A stretch of DNA of 46,394 nucleotides, from assembly GCF_900547735.1 (NCBI RefSeq), contig NZ_URHZ01000042.1, forward strand, positions 1 to 46,394. Reading direction: 5' to 3'. The notes under the pieces were generated by a model, which was not told the DNA's origin, ran no database searches, and saw only the letters and a list, made by a program, of their open reading frames with translations. Each line of letters starts with the position of its first letter. Within the stretch, counting starts at the first letter, position 1. Both the position numbers and the translations under genes were made by a program. Of this stretch, positions 16,888 to 24,136 are shown piece by piece. Origin of the DNA: an uncultured Clostridium sp. Lineage in GTDB: Bacteria; Bacillota; Clostridia; Lachnospirales; Lachnospiraceae.

Positions 16888-17414
16888 TCATTATTCCAGG
16901 ATTTTTGATTTCAATGCTGACATTTCCGGGCGTGATGGTCCATGAATTTGCGCATCAGCTATTTTGCCGCCTGTTCGGAGTACCCGTCTATGATGTCGTC
17001 TATTTCCAGATGAAAAACCCGAGCGGCTATGTGGCCCACGAACCCGCGGAGAATCCGCTGGCATCGTTTATGATTTCAGTGGGACCGTTCATCGTCAATA
17101 CGATTGTGGGAATGCTGGTAGTCTTTCCGGCGGCGATTGAACTGTTCCAGTTTAAGGTATATCATAATCCGCTGGCGCTGTTTCTCGGCTGGCTGGGAAT
17201 TTCCATTCTGATGCACTCCTTCCCAAGCACGGGAGATGCCAAGGTGATGGTGCAGAACATTTTGAAGAATCCGGATGTAAATCCGGCGGTCAAAATCATA
17301 ACTGCGCCCGCGATTGGTCTGATTTATCTGGGCGCGATAGGCTCCATGATGTGGCTGGATTTGATTTATGCTGTTTTTATGGCCATGGTCTTACCGAATC
17401 TGATAGTCTGGTAA
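16884..17414 (+). CDS. Membrane zinc metalloprotease-like protein (HEFAH)
   Basis: A 176-aa integral membrane protein with four to five hydrophobic helices. The first carries VMVHEFAHQLFC, an HExxH zinc-protease motif. A third ligand may be D in HSFPSTGDAKV (about 110-120). The arrangement recalls short M50/site-2-protease-like or DUF3267-type proteins, but it is much shorter than classical site-2 proteases and has no PDZ domain. It is translationally coupled to the zinc-ribbon/TPR gene upstream, which could deliver or present its substrate (inference). Confidence 0.75.
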   Translation: MIIIPGFLISMLTFPGVMVHEFAHQLFCRLFGVPVYDVVYFQMKNPSGYVAHEPAENPLASFMISVGPFIVNTIVGMLVVFPAAIELFQFKVYHNPLALFLGWLGISILMHSFPSTGDAKVMVQNILKNPDVNPAVKIITAPAIGLIYLGAIGSMMWLDLIYAVFMAMVLPNLIVW

Positions 17415-17497
17415 ATGAAAAAAAGCTTGACTTTGAGTTAACTCCAAGGTGTATGCTTTTAAAGACAAAGGAAACGGACGACCAAAGGAGGTTTAAG

Positions 17498-18637
17498 ATG
17501 GTATATAAAGAATTTCAGGGTTTGAAATTATCGGCTCTTGGATTTGGGGCGATGCGTCTGCCTGTGGCCGGGGATATGCCGGATTCACCGATTGATGAAG
17601 TGCGGACGGCGGAGATGGTGGACTATGCTATCCGGCATGGCGTGAATTATTTTGATACCGCGTATGGCTACCATGACGGAAAGTCTGAGATTGTCATGGG
17701 AAAGGTGCTGAGCGCATATCCCAGGGATAGTTTCTATCTGGCCACAAAATTTCCCGGATATGATTTATCGAATATGGGAAAAGTTGAGGAGATATTTGAG
17801 GAGCAGCTTAAAAAATGCGGTGTGGATTATTTTGATTTTTATCTGTTCCACAATGTGTATGAGAAAAATATCGACCCGTACCTGGATCCCCAATACGGCA
17901 TTATGGATTATCTGATGAAACAGAAGGAAAACGGACGTATCCGGCATCTTGGTTTTTCCGCGCATGGCCGTTATGATACAATGAAACGTTTTCTGGACGC
18001 CTATGGGGACAGGATGGAGTTCTGTCAGATCCAGCTTAATTATCTGGACTGGAAACTGCAGGATGCCGGGGCCAAGGCAGAGCTTCTGAATCAACATAAT
18101 ATTCCCATCTGGGTGATGGAACCTCTGCGCGGCGGAAAACTGGCAGAGCTTTCTGAGGAGAATGAGGCAAAGCTGAAGGCTCTCCGGCCCGAAGAAGAGA
18201 TACCTGCCTGGGCATTCCGGTTCCTTCAGACGGTATCGGGAGTAACGGTGACGCTTTCCGGTATGTCTACGATGGAGCAGCTTGAAAAAAATATTGAGAC
18301 ATATATCCAGGATAAACCGCTGAGCGAAGGGGAGATGGAGGCACTCCTTGAAATTGCCGGCAGTATGCTGGATATTCTTCCGTGTACCGCCTGCCGCTAC
18401 TGTGTAACACACTGCCCGAAGGGTCTGGATATTCCGGTACTGTTATCCCTGTATAACGAAGCACGCTATGTAAACGGGCTGATCACCCACATGGCCGTGG
18501 ATGCCCTGCAGGAAGACAAACGGCCCGATGCATGTATCGGCTGCCGGAGCTGTGAGGCCGTCTGTCCGCAGCAGCTTCAAATAGCAGGAGCAATGAAAGA
18601 TTTTGTAGTGAAATTAAACCAGCCTGCCGGATTGTAA
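17498..18637 (+). CDS. Aldo/keto reductase with C-terminal 2[4Fe-4S] ferredoxin domain (paralogue)
   Basis: A 379-aa paralogue of the reductase at 14586, with the same layout. The barrel motifs are FDTAYGY, LATKFP and YLFHN. Two ferredoxin clusters are present as CTACRYCVTHCP and CIGCRSCEAVCP. AAAGGAGG lies 5 nt before the start, and an upstream in-frame extension is not supported. The two reductases flank the TPR and metalloprotease genes. They are diverged enough to act on different carbonyl substrates. Confidence 0.9.
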   Translation: MVYKEFQGLKLSALGFGAMRLPVAGDMPDSPIDEVRTAEMVDYAIRHGVNYFDTAYGYHDGKSEIVMGKVLSAYPRDSFYLATKFPGYDLSNMGKVEEIFEEQLKKCGVDYFDFYLFHNVYEKNIDPYLDPQYGIMDYLMKQKENGRIRHLGFSAHGRYDTMKRFLDAYGDRMEFCQIQLNYLDWKLQDAGAKAELLNQHNIPIWVMEPLRGGKLAELSEENEAKLKALRPEEEIPAWAFRFLQTVSGVTVTLSGMSTMEQLEKNIETYIQDKPLSEGEMEALLEIAGSMLDILPCTACRYCVTHCPKGLDIPVLLSLYNEARYVNGLITHMAVDALQEDKRPDACIGCRSCEAVCPQQLQIAGAMKDFVVKLNQPAGL

Positions 18638-18738
18638 CTGTCAGGCGCGCGAGTCCGGTGATGAAAAGAAATTGCAGGCAGAACAGCTTTTACAGCGGCT
18701 CACAGAAATGAGCGGACGGCAGATGGAGGAGACGGCAG

Positions 18739-18984
18739 ATGATAGAAAAGTTTAAGAAAATGTTATTTTCAGAGAATGGAATGAGAATTGTAAACGTGCT
18801 GTTTTTCCTGTCACTGTGCTTAAGAAGCAGGATTGTTGTCATATGCACGTTCAGCATCTGGACGGCCTTTTTGCTGTATTCGAGAAAGAGGACGGAGTCG
18901 GGAATGATGAAGATATTTTATTTATTATTAATCATCCTGGCACTTGTCGTTGTAGCGGCAAATCTTTATTCTTTCATTCATTGA
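18739..18984 (+). CDS. Small two-helix membrane protein
   Basis: An 81-aa protein, unrecognised. It has hydrophobic helices at about residues 17-45 and 58-79, separated by a basic loop (SRKRTES), and a charged N-terminus. GGAGGAG lies 8 nt before the ATG. It is the last gene before a strong terminator and probably closes the activator/reductase operon. Confidence 0.6.
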   Translation: MIEKFKKMLFSENGMRIVNVLFFLSLCLRSRIVVICTFSIWTAFLLYSRKRTESGMMKIFYLLLIILALVVVAANLYSFIH

Positions 18985-19034
18985 GTCCCTGAGCCGGTAT
19001 ATAATATCGGGAAGAGCGGGATGGAAAATTCAAC

Positions 19035-19069
19035 AAAAAAGCAGGGGATGTGAGAACCCTGCTTTTTTT
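19035..19069. terminator. Bidirectional rho-independent terminator
   Basis: A 12-bp stem, AAAAAAGCAGGG with CCCTGCTTTTTT, has a 10-nt loop and U-tracts on both strands. It ends the plus-strand operon and can also stop transcription from abfT on the minus strand. Confidence 0.88.
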
Positions 19070-19141
19070 GTATCATAGGAAATTGCGTCCCATGATACAA
19101 AAACGCTCCGCGAGGATCGCACTGCGGCGGAGGGGAATTAT

Positions 19142-19222
19142 GTCGCCAGAGCGACCCGCCGCAGGCGAGAGTTCCGCAAGCGGAACTCTTTGTCTTTGAG
19201 TGGCAATGAAAAATTCGCGAAT
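19142..19222. repeat. Structured intergenic block with degenerate hairpin repeat copy B
   Basis: GTCGC-CAGA-GCGAC and the 9-bp stem AGAGTTCCG-CAAG-CGGAACTCT (19168-19189) are followed by GAGTGGCAATGAAAAATTCGCGAA. That last piece is the half of the dispersed hairpin repeat found complete elsewhere, on the minus strand. The other arm is lost here. It lies just downstream of abfT. Confidence 0.5.
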
Positions 19223-19248
19223 GTAGAGTACCAGTTGAAACGCAATTG

Positions 19249-20544
19249 CTAATCACAGTGAAAACGTTCTTCATACACCTTTCTTAAACCCTCCCTGAAA
19301 TCAGGGTGAGCCACGTCAATCAGGGCTAAAGCCCTCTGCCTCAGGGTTTTTCCCTTCAGCTTTGCAACCCCGTATTCCGTCACTACATAGTCGATATCAT
19401 TTCTGGAAGTAGTGACGGCGGCGCCTTCATCGAGCAGGGGAACAATCTTGGAGATTTTTCCTTTTGCCGCGGTGGAGGGGAAGGCAAGGATAGAACGGCC
19501 GTTTGCCGCCATGGCCGCGCCGCGAACAAAGTCGACCTGTCCGCCGACACCGCTGATCTGGGTGAGTCCAACGGACTCGGATGCGGCCTGGCCCATGAGA
19601 TCAACCTGGACGCAGGAGTTGATGGAAACGATATTATCTTCCTTCATGACTTCTACCGGATTATTGACGTAGTCGACCGGCAGCATGATGACATCGGGAT
19701 TTTTGTCTACAAAGTCGTAGAGTTTTTTGGTACCCATCAGGAAGCTGGCCACATATTTGCCGGGATTCGTCTTTTTCAGGCGGTTTGTGATGACTCCCGC
19801 TTCGGCCAGTTCCACAACCCCGTCTGAAAACATTTCCGAGTGGATGCCCAAATCTTTTTTATCCCCCAGAAAACGGAGTACGGCGTCGGGAATGGCTCCG
19901 ATTCCAAGCTGCAAGGTGTCTCCATCCTGGATAAGACCTGCACAGTTGGCGCCAATGGCAAGTTCCACATCTCCGATGACAGGGGGAGCCAGTGTGAGGA
20001 GAGGAGCGTCATGCTCGACAATGGCGGTAACTTCCGACAGATTGATTGTTCCGCCAAAGGTTGCAGGCATCTGTGGGTTTACCTGGACAATCAGGGTTTT
20101 TGCCGATTTTGCGGCCTGAAGCGTGTAATCTACGGAGACTCCCAGGCTCAAATTGCCGTTCTCATCGGGAGGAGCGGCCTGAATCAGGGCGGCATCCACC
20201 GGGAGGCTGCCGTTTCTGAACAGACGCGGTATTTCAGAGAAAAAACAGGGAGTGAAATCGCCCCGTCCTTCCGCCACTGCTTTTCTTGTGGAACCTCCGA
20301 CAAACAGGGAATTGTGACGGAAATGTTTTTCCATCCCCGGCGCGCAGTATCCGGCTCTGCCCATGGCTACCATGTGGACAATCTCCACATTTTCATACTG
20401 CCCGGCTTTTTTTACTAAAACATCTAAAAGATAGGACGGTTCTCCGCAGGCGTGTCCGACTACGACGCGATCTCCGGAGCAAATCAGGTTAAGCGCCTGA
20501 TCCGCGTCCATTTTTTTACTCTGGTAAAGCTCTTCAAAAGACAT
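19249..20544 (-). CDS. abfT: 4-hydroxybutyrate CoA-transferase
   Basis: Transfers CoA from acetyl-CoA (or butyryl-CoA) to 4-hydroxybutyrate, giving 4-hydroxybutyryl-CoA, in the cytosol. The 431-aa protein is of the acetyl-CoA hydrolase/transferase family at normal length. The catalytic glutamate is expected at E237 in GIHSEMFSDG, essentially the position known for Clostridium aminobutyricum AbfT. The oxyanion and CoA regions appear as GIGAIPDAV and ISGVGGQVDFVRGA. AGGAGG lies about 11 nt before the ATG. It follows abfD by 48 bp on the same strand without a terminator, so both are read from the sigma-54 promoter upstream of abfD. Confidence 0.92.
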   Translation of the reverse strand: MSFEELYQSKKMDADQALNLICSGDRVVVGHACGEPSYLLDVLVKKAGQYENVEIVHMVAMGRAGYCAPGMEKHFRHNSLFVGGSTRKAVAEGRGDFTPCFFSEIPRLFRNGSLPVDAALIQAAPPDENGNLSLGVSVDYTLQAAKSAKTLIVQVNPQMPATFGGTINLSEVTAIVEHDAPLLTLAPPVIGDVELAIGANCAGLIQDGDTLQLGIGAIPDAVLRFLGDKKDLGIHSEMFSDGVVELAEAGVITNRLKKTNPGKYVASFLMGTKKLYDFVDKNPDVIMLPVDYVNNPVEVMKEDNIVSINSCVQVDLMGQAASESVGLTQISGVGGQVDFVRGAAMAANGRSILAFPSTAAKGKISKIVPLLDEGAAVTTSRNDIDYVVTEYGVAKLKGKTLRQRALALIDVAHPDFREGLRKVYEERFHCD

Positions 20545-20592
20545 AATCGGTAGTTCCTCCTGTCTGATATTGTGCCGGACATTGGCTCAGAA

Positions 20593-22047
20593 TCAATCCT
20601 GGCTGATTCCGGCGATCTCCTTAGCCAGCTTTTTCTTCATTCCGATATTGCCCTGGCGGGCAATCATGATTCTCTGGGCCTGAGGGGAACCGGCTCCGTG
20701 CATGGATTCGGTGCGGTAGCCGACCGCAGCCGAGCCGAGTGTCAGGTTTTCGATCAGGCGCATCATCCGCATTCTGTCTTCCGTCGGCACGTCGTTCACT
20801 CCGCGGAAATATTTGTCTATGTATTTTCCAAGTTTCGGATCTCTTAAATCCTTCTCGGACGGGGCCGTAACCATCAGGCCGCCGGCAATATCCTCGGCCA
20901 GTCTTGCAATCTCATACGGAAATCTCGTAACGTTCTGTTTGCACACGTTGGCAAGGAGGAGATCGATGAGATAGTTGCCCGATTTTGTCGGGGTTCCCTC
21001 GGCCGAACATGCGATGCCGCAGCAGTAGAGCGTTTCGTTTAAGTGCGTCATCTCGATCAGTTTATCTTTTACATGGGATGCCCTGGCTGCGCCGTTGTAA
21101 TCGGCTGCGGTTGCGGCGGCCCCAATCAGGACGTCGCCGACGCCTACCTTACAGCCGCCGTAGGACTGCCTGTGATAACCGGCAAAACGCTCCACTAATA
21201 CGCCGGCAAACTCGGCTTCCCCATTGAGGAAAATGCGGTCATTGGGAATAAATACGTCGTCGAAAATGACTAGCGCTTCCATTCCGCCGAACCGGCTGTT
21301 GCCGACATCGATATCGGAGTCCTCCAGCTTTCTTGTATCGCAGGACTGACGGCCGACAATCATGAAAATGCCTTCCGCATCCGTAGGACATGCGAAGGAT
21401 ACGGCATAATCCCTGTCATCCGGTCCCATGGACTGTGTGGGCATAACAATCACTTCGTGGGAGTTTACAAAGCCGGTCTGATGAGCCTTGGCGCCCCGCA
21501 CAACGATGCCGTCCGGCCGTCTTTCCACAACGCGGAGAAAAAGGTCGGGATCCTTCTGGGCGTGCGGAGCCAGGGAGCGGTCACCCTTTGGATCCGTCAT
21601 GGCTCCGTCCACGGTGAGATCATTCTCCTGTGTATAAAGAAGGAATTTCTTGAAGTTCTCAAAATAATCCGTGCCATACTTTTCATCGATTTCATAGGTG
21701 GTGCTGTAGACTGCGTTGAAGGCATCCATTCCGACACAGCGCTGGAAACAGGCCGCTGTTTTCTGTCCGCAGAGGCGCTGCATTTTAACTTTTTTAATGA
21801 GATCCTGCGCACTCAGATGAATATTTGTAAAACGGTTAATCTTTTCCCCCGTCAGATTGGAGGCGGCTGTCATTAAATCTTCATATTCCGGCATCTGAGC
21901 CAAATCATATGTCATTTTTACCGAGTTAAGAGACGGACGCAGAATCGGATCGTCAACCGGATTCTCAATTTTCTCCCCAAACATGTAAACCTGAAGGTTT
22001 AATTTCCTCATACTTTCAACGTACTGTTCCCCTGTCATTAAAGCCAT
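20593..22047 (-). CDS. abfD: 4-hydroxybutyryl-CoA dehydratase (vinylacetyl-CoA isomerase)
   Basis: Flavin and [4Fe-4S] enzyme converting 4-hydroxybutyryl-CoA to crotonyl-CoA, the key radical-type step in 4-aminobutyrate and succinate fermentation to butyrate. The 484-aa protein carries the cluster ligands C100 and C104 (AACFQRCVG), H292 and C299 (YHRQSYGGC). This matches the ligand set known for the C. aminobutyricum enzyme, C99/C103/H292/C299. The flavin-binding, acyl-CoA-dehydrogenase-like fold is consistent over the whole length. It is first in an abfD-abfT operon with a -24/-12 promoter 57 bp upstream of the ATG. Confidence 0.95.
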   Translation of the reverse strand: MALMTGEQYVESMRKLNLQVYMFGEKIENPVDDPILRPSLNSVKMTYDLAQMPEYEDLMTAASNLTGEKINRFTNIHLSAQDLIKKVKMQRLCGQKTAACFQRCVGMDAFNAVYSTTYEIDEKYGTDYFENFKKFLLYTQENDLTVDGAMTDPKGDRSLAPHAQKDPDLFLRVVERRPDGIVVRGAKAHQTGFVNSHEVIVMPTQSMGPDDRDYAVSFACPTDAEGIFMIVGRQSCDTRKLEDSDIDVGNSRFGGMEALVIFDDVFIPNDRIFLNGEAEFAGVLVERFAGYHRQSYGGCKVGVGDVLIGAAATAADYNGAARASHVKDKLIEMTHLNETLYCCGIACSAEGTPTKSGNYLIDLLLANVCKQNVTRFPYEIARLAEDIAGGLMVTAPSEKDLRDPKLGKYIDKYFRGVNDVPTEDRMRMMRLIENLTLGSAAVGYRTESMHGAGSPQAQRIMIARQGNIGMKKKLAKEIAGISQD

Positions 22048-22103
22048 AATGATTCATCCTTTCCTGAATAAAAGTTAATAGTGTTTTATCTGACCAGATT
22101 AAA

Positions 22104-22119
22104 AGCAATTACCATGCCA
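22104..22119 (-). promoter_or_regulatory. Sigma-54 (-24/-12) promoter of abfD-abfT
   Basis: On the minus strand, TGGCATGGTAATTGCT matches the sigma-54 consensus TGGCAC-N5-TTGCA closely. It has GG and GC exactly 10 nt apart. Transcription would start near 22093, leaving a leader of about 46 nt before abfD. Confidence 0.85.
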
Positions 22120-22244
22120 AAAAATAAGCAGCCACTCGTAAAATTGGAAAAAGCAGCAAAATTCGGTTACTGCTTACAGCTAATGTCCCGCGAGGCGTTT
22201 TCGCGCGCATTTTGCGTGAAAATCCCGGGTTGCACGGCGCGACG

Positions 22245-22285
22245 CAACGAAAAGTACGCTATGCGGACTTTTCATTACAATCAAC
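22245..22285 (+). repeat. Dispersed hairpin repeat, copy C (diverged)
   Basis: CAACGAAAAGTACGC-TAT-GCGGACTTTTCATTAC keeps the outer GAAAAG/CTTTTC and inner CGC/GCG pairs of the repeat while loop and bulge bases have changed. This suggests the hairpin itself is conserved. Confidence 0.6.
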
Positions 22286-22353
22286 GGTGTTTTTTGGAGA
22301 AAAAAAGATTCTTTTTAAAGCGGTTGAAAAAGATTTGAAAACGGTAAGGGATT

Positions 22354-22411
22354 GTTGCAGAAATGCAACGATTGGATGGATGTTGCATTTCTGCAACACC
22401 AAATCTGCAAC
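22354..22411. promoter_or_regulatory. Paired enhancer-like dyads between the two sigma-54 promoters
   Basis: GTTGCAGAAATGCAAC (22354-22369) and its exact reverse complement GTTGCATTTCTGCAAC (22382-22397) each have GTTGCA-N4-TGCAAC symmetry. An extra half-site TGCAAC lies at 22406-22411. Centre spacing is 28 bp. They sit roughly 110-135 bp upstream of the plus-strand start and 270-300 bp from the minus-strand start. Both are usual distances for sigma-54 enhancers. Confidence 0.8.
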
Positions 22412-22471
22412 AAAGAGAGAGCATAAAACATTCATAGAGGAAAAGAGAGGCGAAATGGTGCGAAATATAAC

Positions 22472-22487
22472 TGGCATGGAAATTGCT
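22472..22487 (+). promoter_or_regulatory. Sigma-54 (-24/-12) promoter of the NifU/MaoC/ACP/LuxE/LuxC operon
   Basis: TGGCATGGAAATTGCT has GG and GC 10 nt apart and differs at one position from the abfD promoter. Start of transcription is expected near 22498, about 37 nt before the NifU-like gene. Confidence 0.85.
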
Positions 22488-22534
22488 TATTATAGAGTCA
22501 GAATAAGTGAAGATAAAGACAGGAGGCAGCAGAT

Positions 22535-22864
22535 ATGGCTGAGAAGATGATGGAACAAATAGAAAAAGTGCTGGAACAGGATGTAAGACCCACCCTGCTT
22601 GCGCATGAAGGAAATGTGCAGATTGTAACTTTCGATGAGGAAACCAGGACACTCCGTGTCCGTCTGACAGGGCAGTGCTCGGGATGTCCATCGGCGCAGC
22701 TTACGACAGAGGAAGTAATTGAGAAAAAGATAAAAGAAAAACTTCCCATGGTGAAGCATGTTTTGCTGGTACACGAGGTAAGCGGCGAACTGCTGAATTT
22801 GGCCCGTAAAATACTGAACCATGAGTTAGGAGAGGGCAGGGGTAAATCCGGCTTGAACCGGTAG
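22535..22864 (+). CDS. NifU C-terminal-domain-like Fe-S scaffold protein
   Basis: A 109-aa protein matching the NifU/Nfu C-terminal domain. The paired cysteines C48 and C51 in GQCSGCPSAQLT are the CxxC that holds a bridging [4Fe-4S] cluster in homologues. Helices flank the motif (EEVIEKKIKEKLP). The first gene after the sigma-54 promoter, it may supply clusters to an Fe-S enzyme of the regulon. AbfD is the obvious [4Fe-4S] client (inference), since the divergent operon encodes it. It is unlike full NifU in lacking the IscU-like N-terminal domain. GGAGGCAG precedes the ATG. Confidence 0.88.
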   Translation: MAEKMMEQIEKVLEQDVRPTLLAHEGNVQIVTFDEETRTLRVRLTGQCSGCPSAQLTTEEVIEKKIKEKLPMVKHVLLVHEVSGELLNLARKILNHELGEGRGKSGLNR

Positions 22865-22874
22865 GGAGGCATTT

Positions 22875-23747
22875 ATGGTAATCGGAATCAAGTACTGCGG
22901 CGGCTGTAATCCGCGGTATCAGAGGGAGGCGCTTGTAAAAAAGCTCAAAGCCCGTTTCCCATCCCATACATATGTGACATTAAGGGAGCAAAAGAAATGC
23001 GATATCTGGCTTCTCGTCTGCGGCTGTCCGGCCGCCTGTGTTTCCGAAGAGGGGCTGATTGCGGTAAAACAGCGCTTCCTGTTGACAAGCATGAAGGAAT
23101 TTGTGGGTGTAGAAGATTATCTGGAAAAAGAGGAACAGAAAGAGAAGGAACGGGAAGAGAAGGAACAGAAAGAGAAGGAACAGAAAGAGAAGGAACGGGA
23201 AGAAAAGGAACGAAAAAAGGAAAAGGGTGAGAAGGAAGGACTGAGGGCAGAACTCCGGCAGGAAGATAAACAATATGCGGCAAGCGGTATCCGGTACCTT
23301 CATTTAGGCGAAAGCGCATCCTTTACAAAGACCTTTTATAAAGAAGACGCAGATAAATTTGCCCTCCTGACCGGGGACAGAAACCGCCTCCACACGGACA
23401 GGGAATTTGCTGAGAAACAGTGGTTTGCCCGCCCTGTGGTCCATGGTGTCCTGACGGCCAGCCTGATTTCCACGGTGATGGGTATGGTACTTCCGGGGCA
23501 TGGCACGATTCTGATGAGCGAGAATCTGGAATTTATAAATCCCGTCTATTTTGGAGATACCGTCGAGGCCACGGTAACTTTCACTTCCTTCCGGGAAACG
23601 AAAAAGTTTTACGTTGGTGAATTTAACGGCGAATGTAAAAACCAGAGGGGGGAGACGGTGGTCACCGGAACGGCAAGACAGATGATGATGAAAACATTAT
23701 TCTGCGTGGAAGGTGAAGAGAAGGAAAAAACGGAAGGCGGCATTTGA
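22875..23747 (+). CDS. Fusion: CGGC-type cysteine domain + charged linker + MaoC-like hydratase
   Basis: A 290-aa protein of three parts. Residues 1-75 hold CGGCNPRY (C8, C11) and CGCPAAC (C49, C51, C55), a cysteine set suited to metal or Fe-S binding. Residues 84-122 are almost only E, K, R and Q, built from EQKEK/EREEK repeats. Residues 145-275 form a MaoC/(R)-specific enoyl-CoA hydratase hotdog domain with the catalytic D168-x-N170-x-x-H173 and HG (190-191). The hydratase part should add water to enoyl-CoA or enoyl-ACP, giving (R)-3-hydroxyacyl thioesters, and crotonyl-CoA from AbfD is a plausible substrate. I know of no described fusion of this kind. The role of the N-terminal domain is unknown. 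Confidence 0.82.
   Translation: MVIGIKYCGGCNPRYQREALVKKLKARFPSHTYVTLREQKKCDIWLLVCGCPAACVSEEGLIAVKQRFLLTSMKEFVGVEDYLEKEEQKEKEREEKEQKEKEQKEKEREEKERKKEKGEKEGLRAELRQEDKQYAASGIRYLHLGESASFTKTFYKEDADKFALLTGDRNRLHTDREFAEKQWFARPVVHGVLTASLISTVMGMVLPGHGTILMSENLEFINPVYFGDTVEATVTFTSFRETKKFYVGEFNGECKNQRGETVVTGTARQMMMKTLFCVEGEEKEKTEGGI
23133..23207 (+). repeat. In-gene 15-bp tandem repeat encoding the E/K linker
   Basis: Five 15-bp units alternate between GAACAGAAAGAGAAG and GAACGGGAAGAGAAG, followed by a partial unit. They encode EQKEK and EREEK pentads. The repeat is in frame, so unit gain or loss would change linker length without breaking the protein. Confidence 0.8.
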
Positions 23748-23767
23748 GGAGATGATGAATCTTTCCG

Positions 23768-23797
23768 GCATAAACAGCGGTCCCGGCTGTTTTATGC
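23768..23797 (+). other. Intercistronic hairpin before the acyl carrier protein gene
   Basis: GCATAAACAGC pairs with GCTGTTTTATGC (one bulged T) around a 7-nt loop in the 134-bp gap after the MaoC fusion gene. There is no U-tract, so it is more likely a processing or stability element than a terminator. A 13-bp direct repeat TAAAAGTACGAAA (23828-23840 and 23852-23864) follows before the ACP ribosome binding site. Confidence 0.5.
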
Positions 23798-23881
23798 ATG
23801 ATAGAGCAGAAAATGGAGCTGAAAATATAAAAGTACGAAACTGTTGCCAACTAAAAGTACGAAATGGAAAAGGAGATCGCA

Positions 23882-24136
23882 ATGAACAATCTTGAGAGAT
23901 ACAACAAAATTTTTATGGATGTTTTCAGGAAAAAGGAGGAGGAATTAAAGGGTCTTAAATACGGAGGCTTTGATCTCTGGGATTCCATCGGCCATATGGA
24001 TCTTGTGGCCGAGCTGGAAGAGGCGTTTGAAATCAGACTGGAAACGTCGGATATGCTGGATTTGACATCTTATGAAAAAGGCATGGAGGTACTGGCAGAA
24101 TATGGCGTTGTTATTGAGGAGGCCGAAAAAGCATGA
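23882..24136 (+). CDS. Acyl carrier protein
   Basis: An 84-aa ACP-like protein. The phosphopantetheine attachment serine is expected at S35 in DLWDSIGHMDL, followed by the acidic helix ELEEAFEI typical of ACP. AAAGGAGAT precedes the start at 23882. Its stop overlaps the LuxE-like gene in ATGA, so ACP and acyl-protein synthetase are coupled. It is not a housekeeping fatty-acid ACP: it carries WDS instead of the common DSL motif and lies in a specialised operon. It probably holds the acyl group that LuxE loads and LuxC reduces. Confidence 0.85.
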   Translation: MNNLERYNKIFMDVFRKKEEELKGLKYGGFDLWDSIGHMDLVAELEEAFEIRLETSDMLDLTSYEKGMEVLAEYGVVIEEAEKA

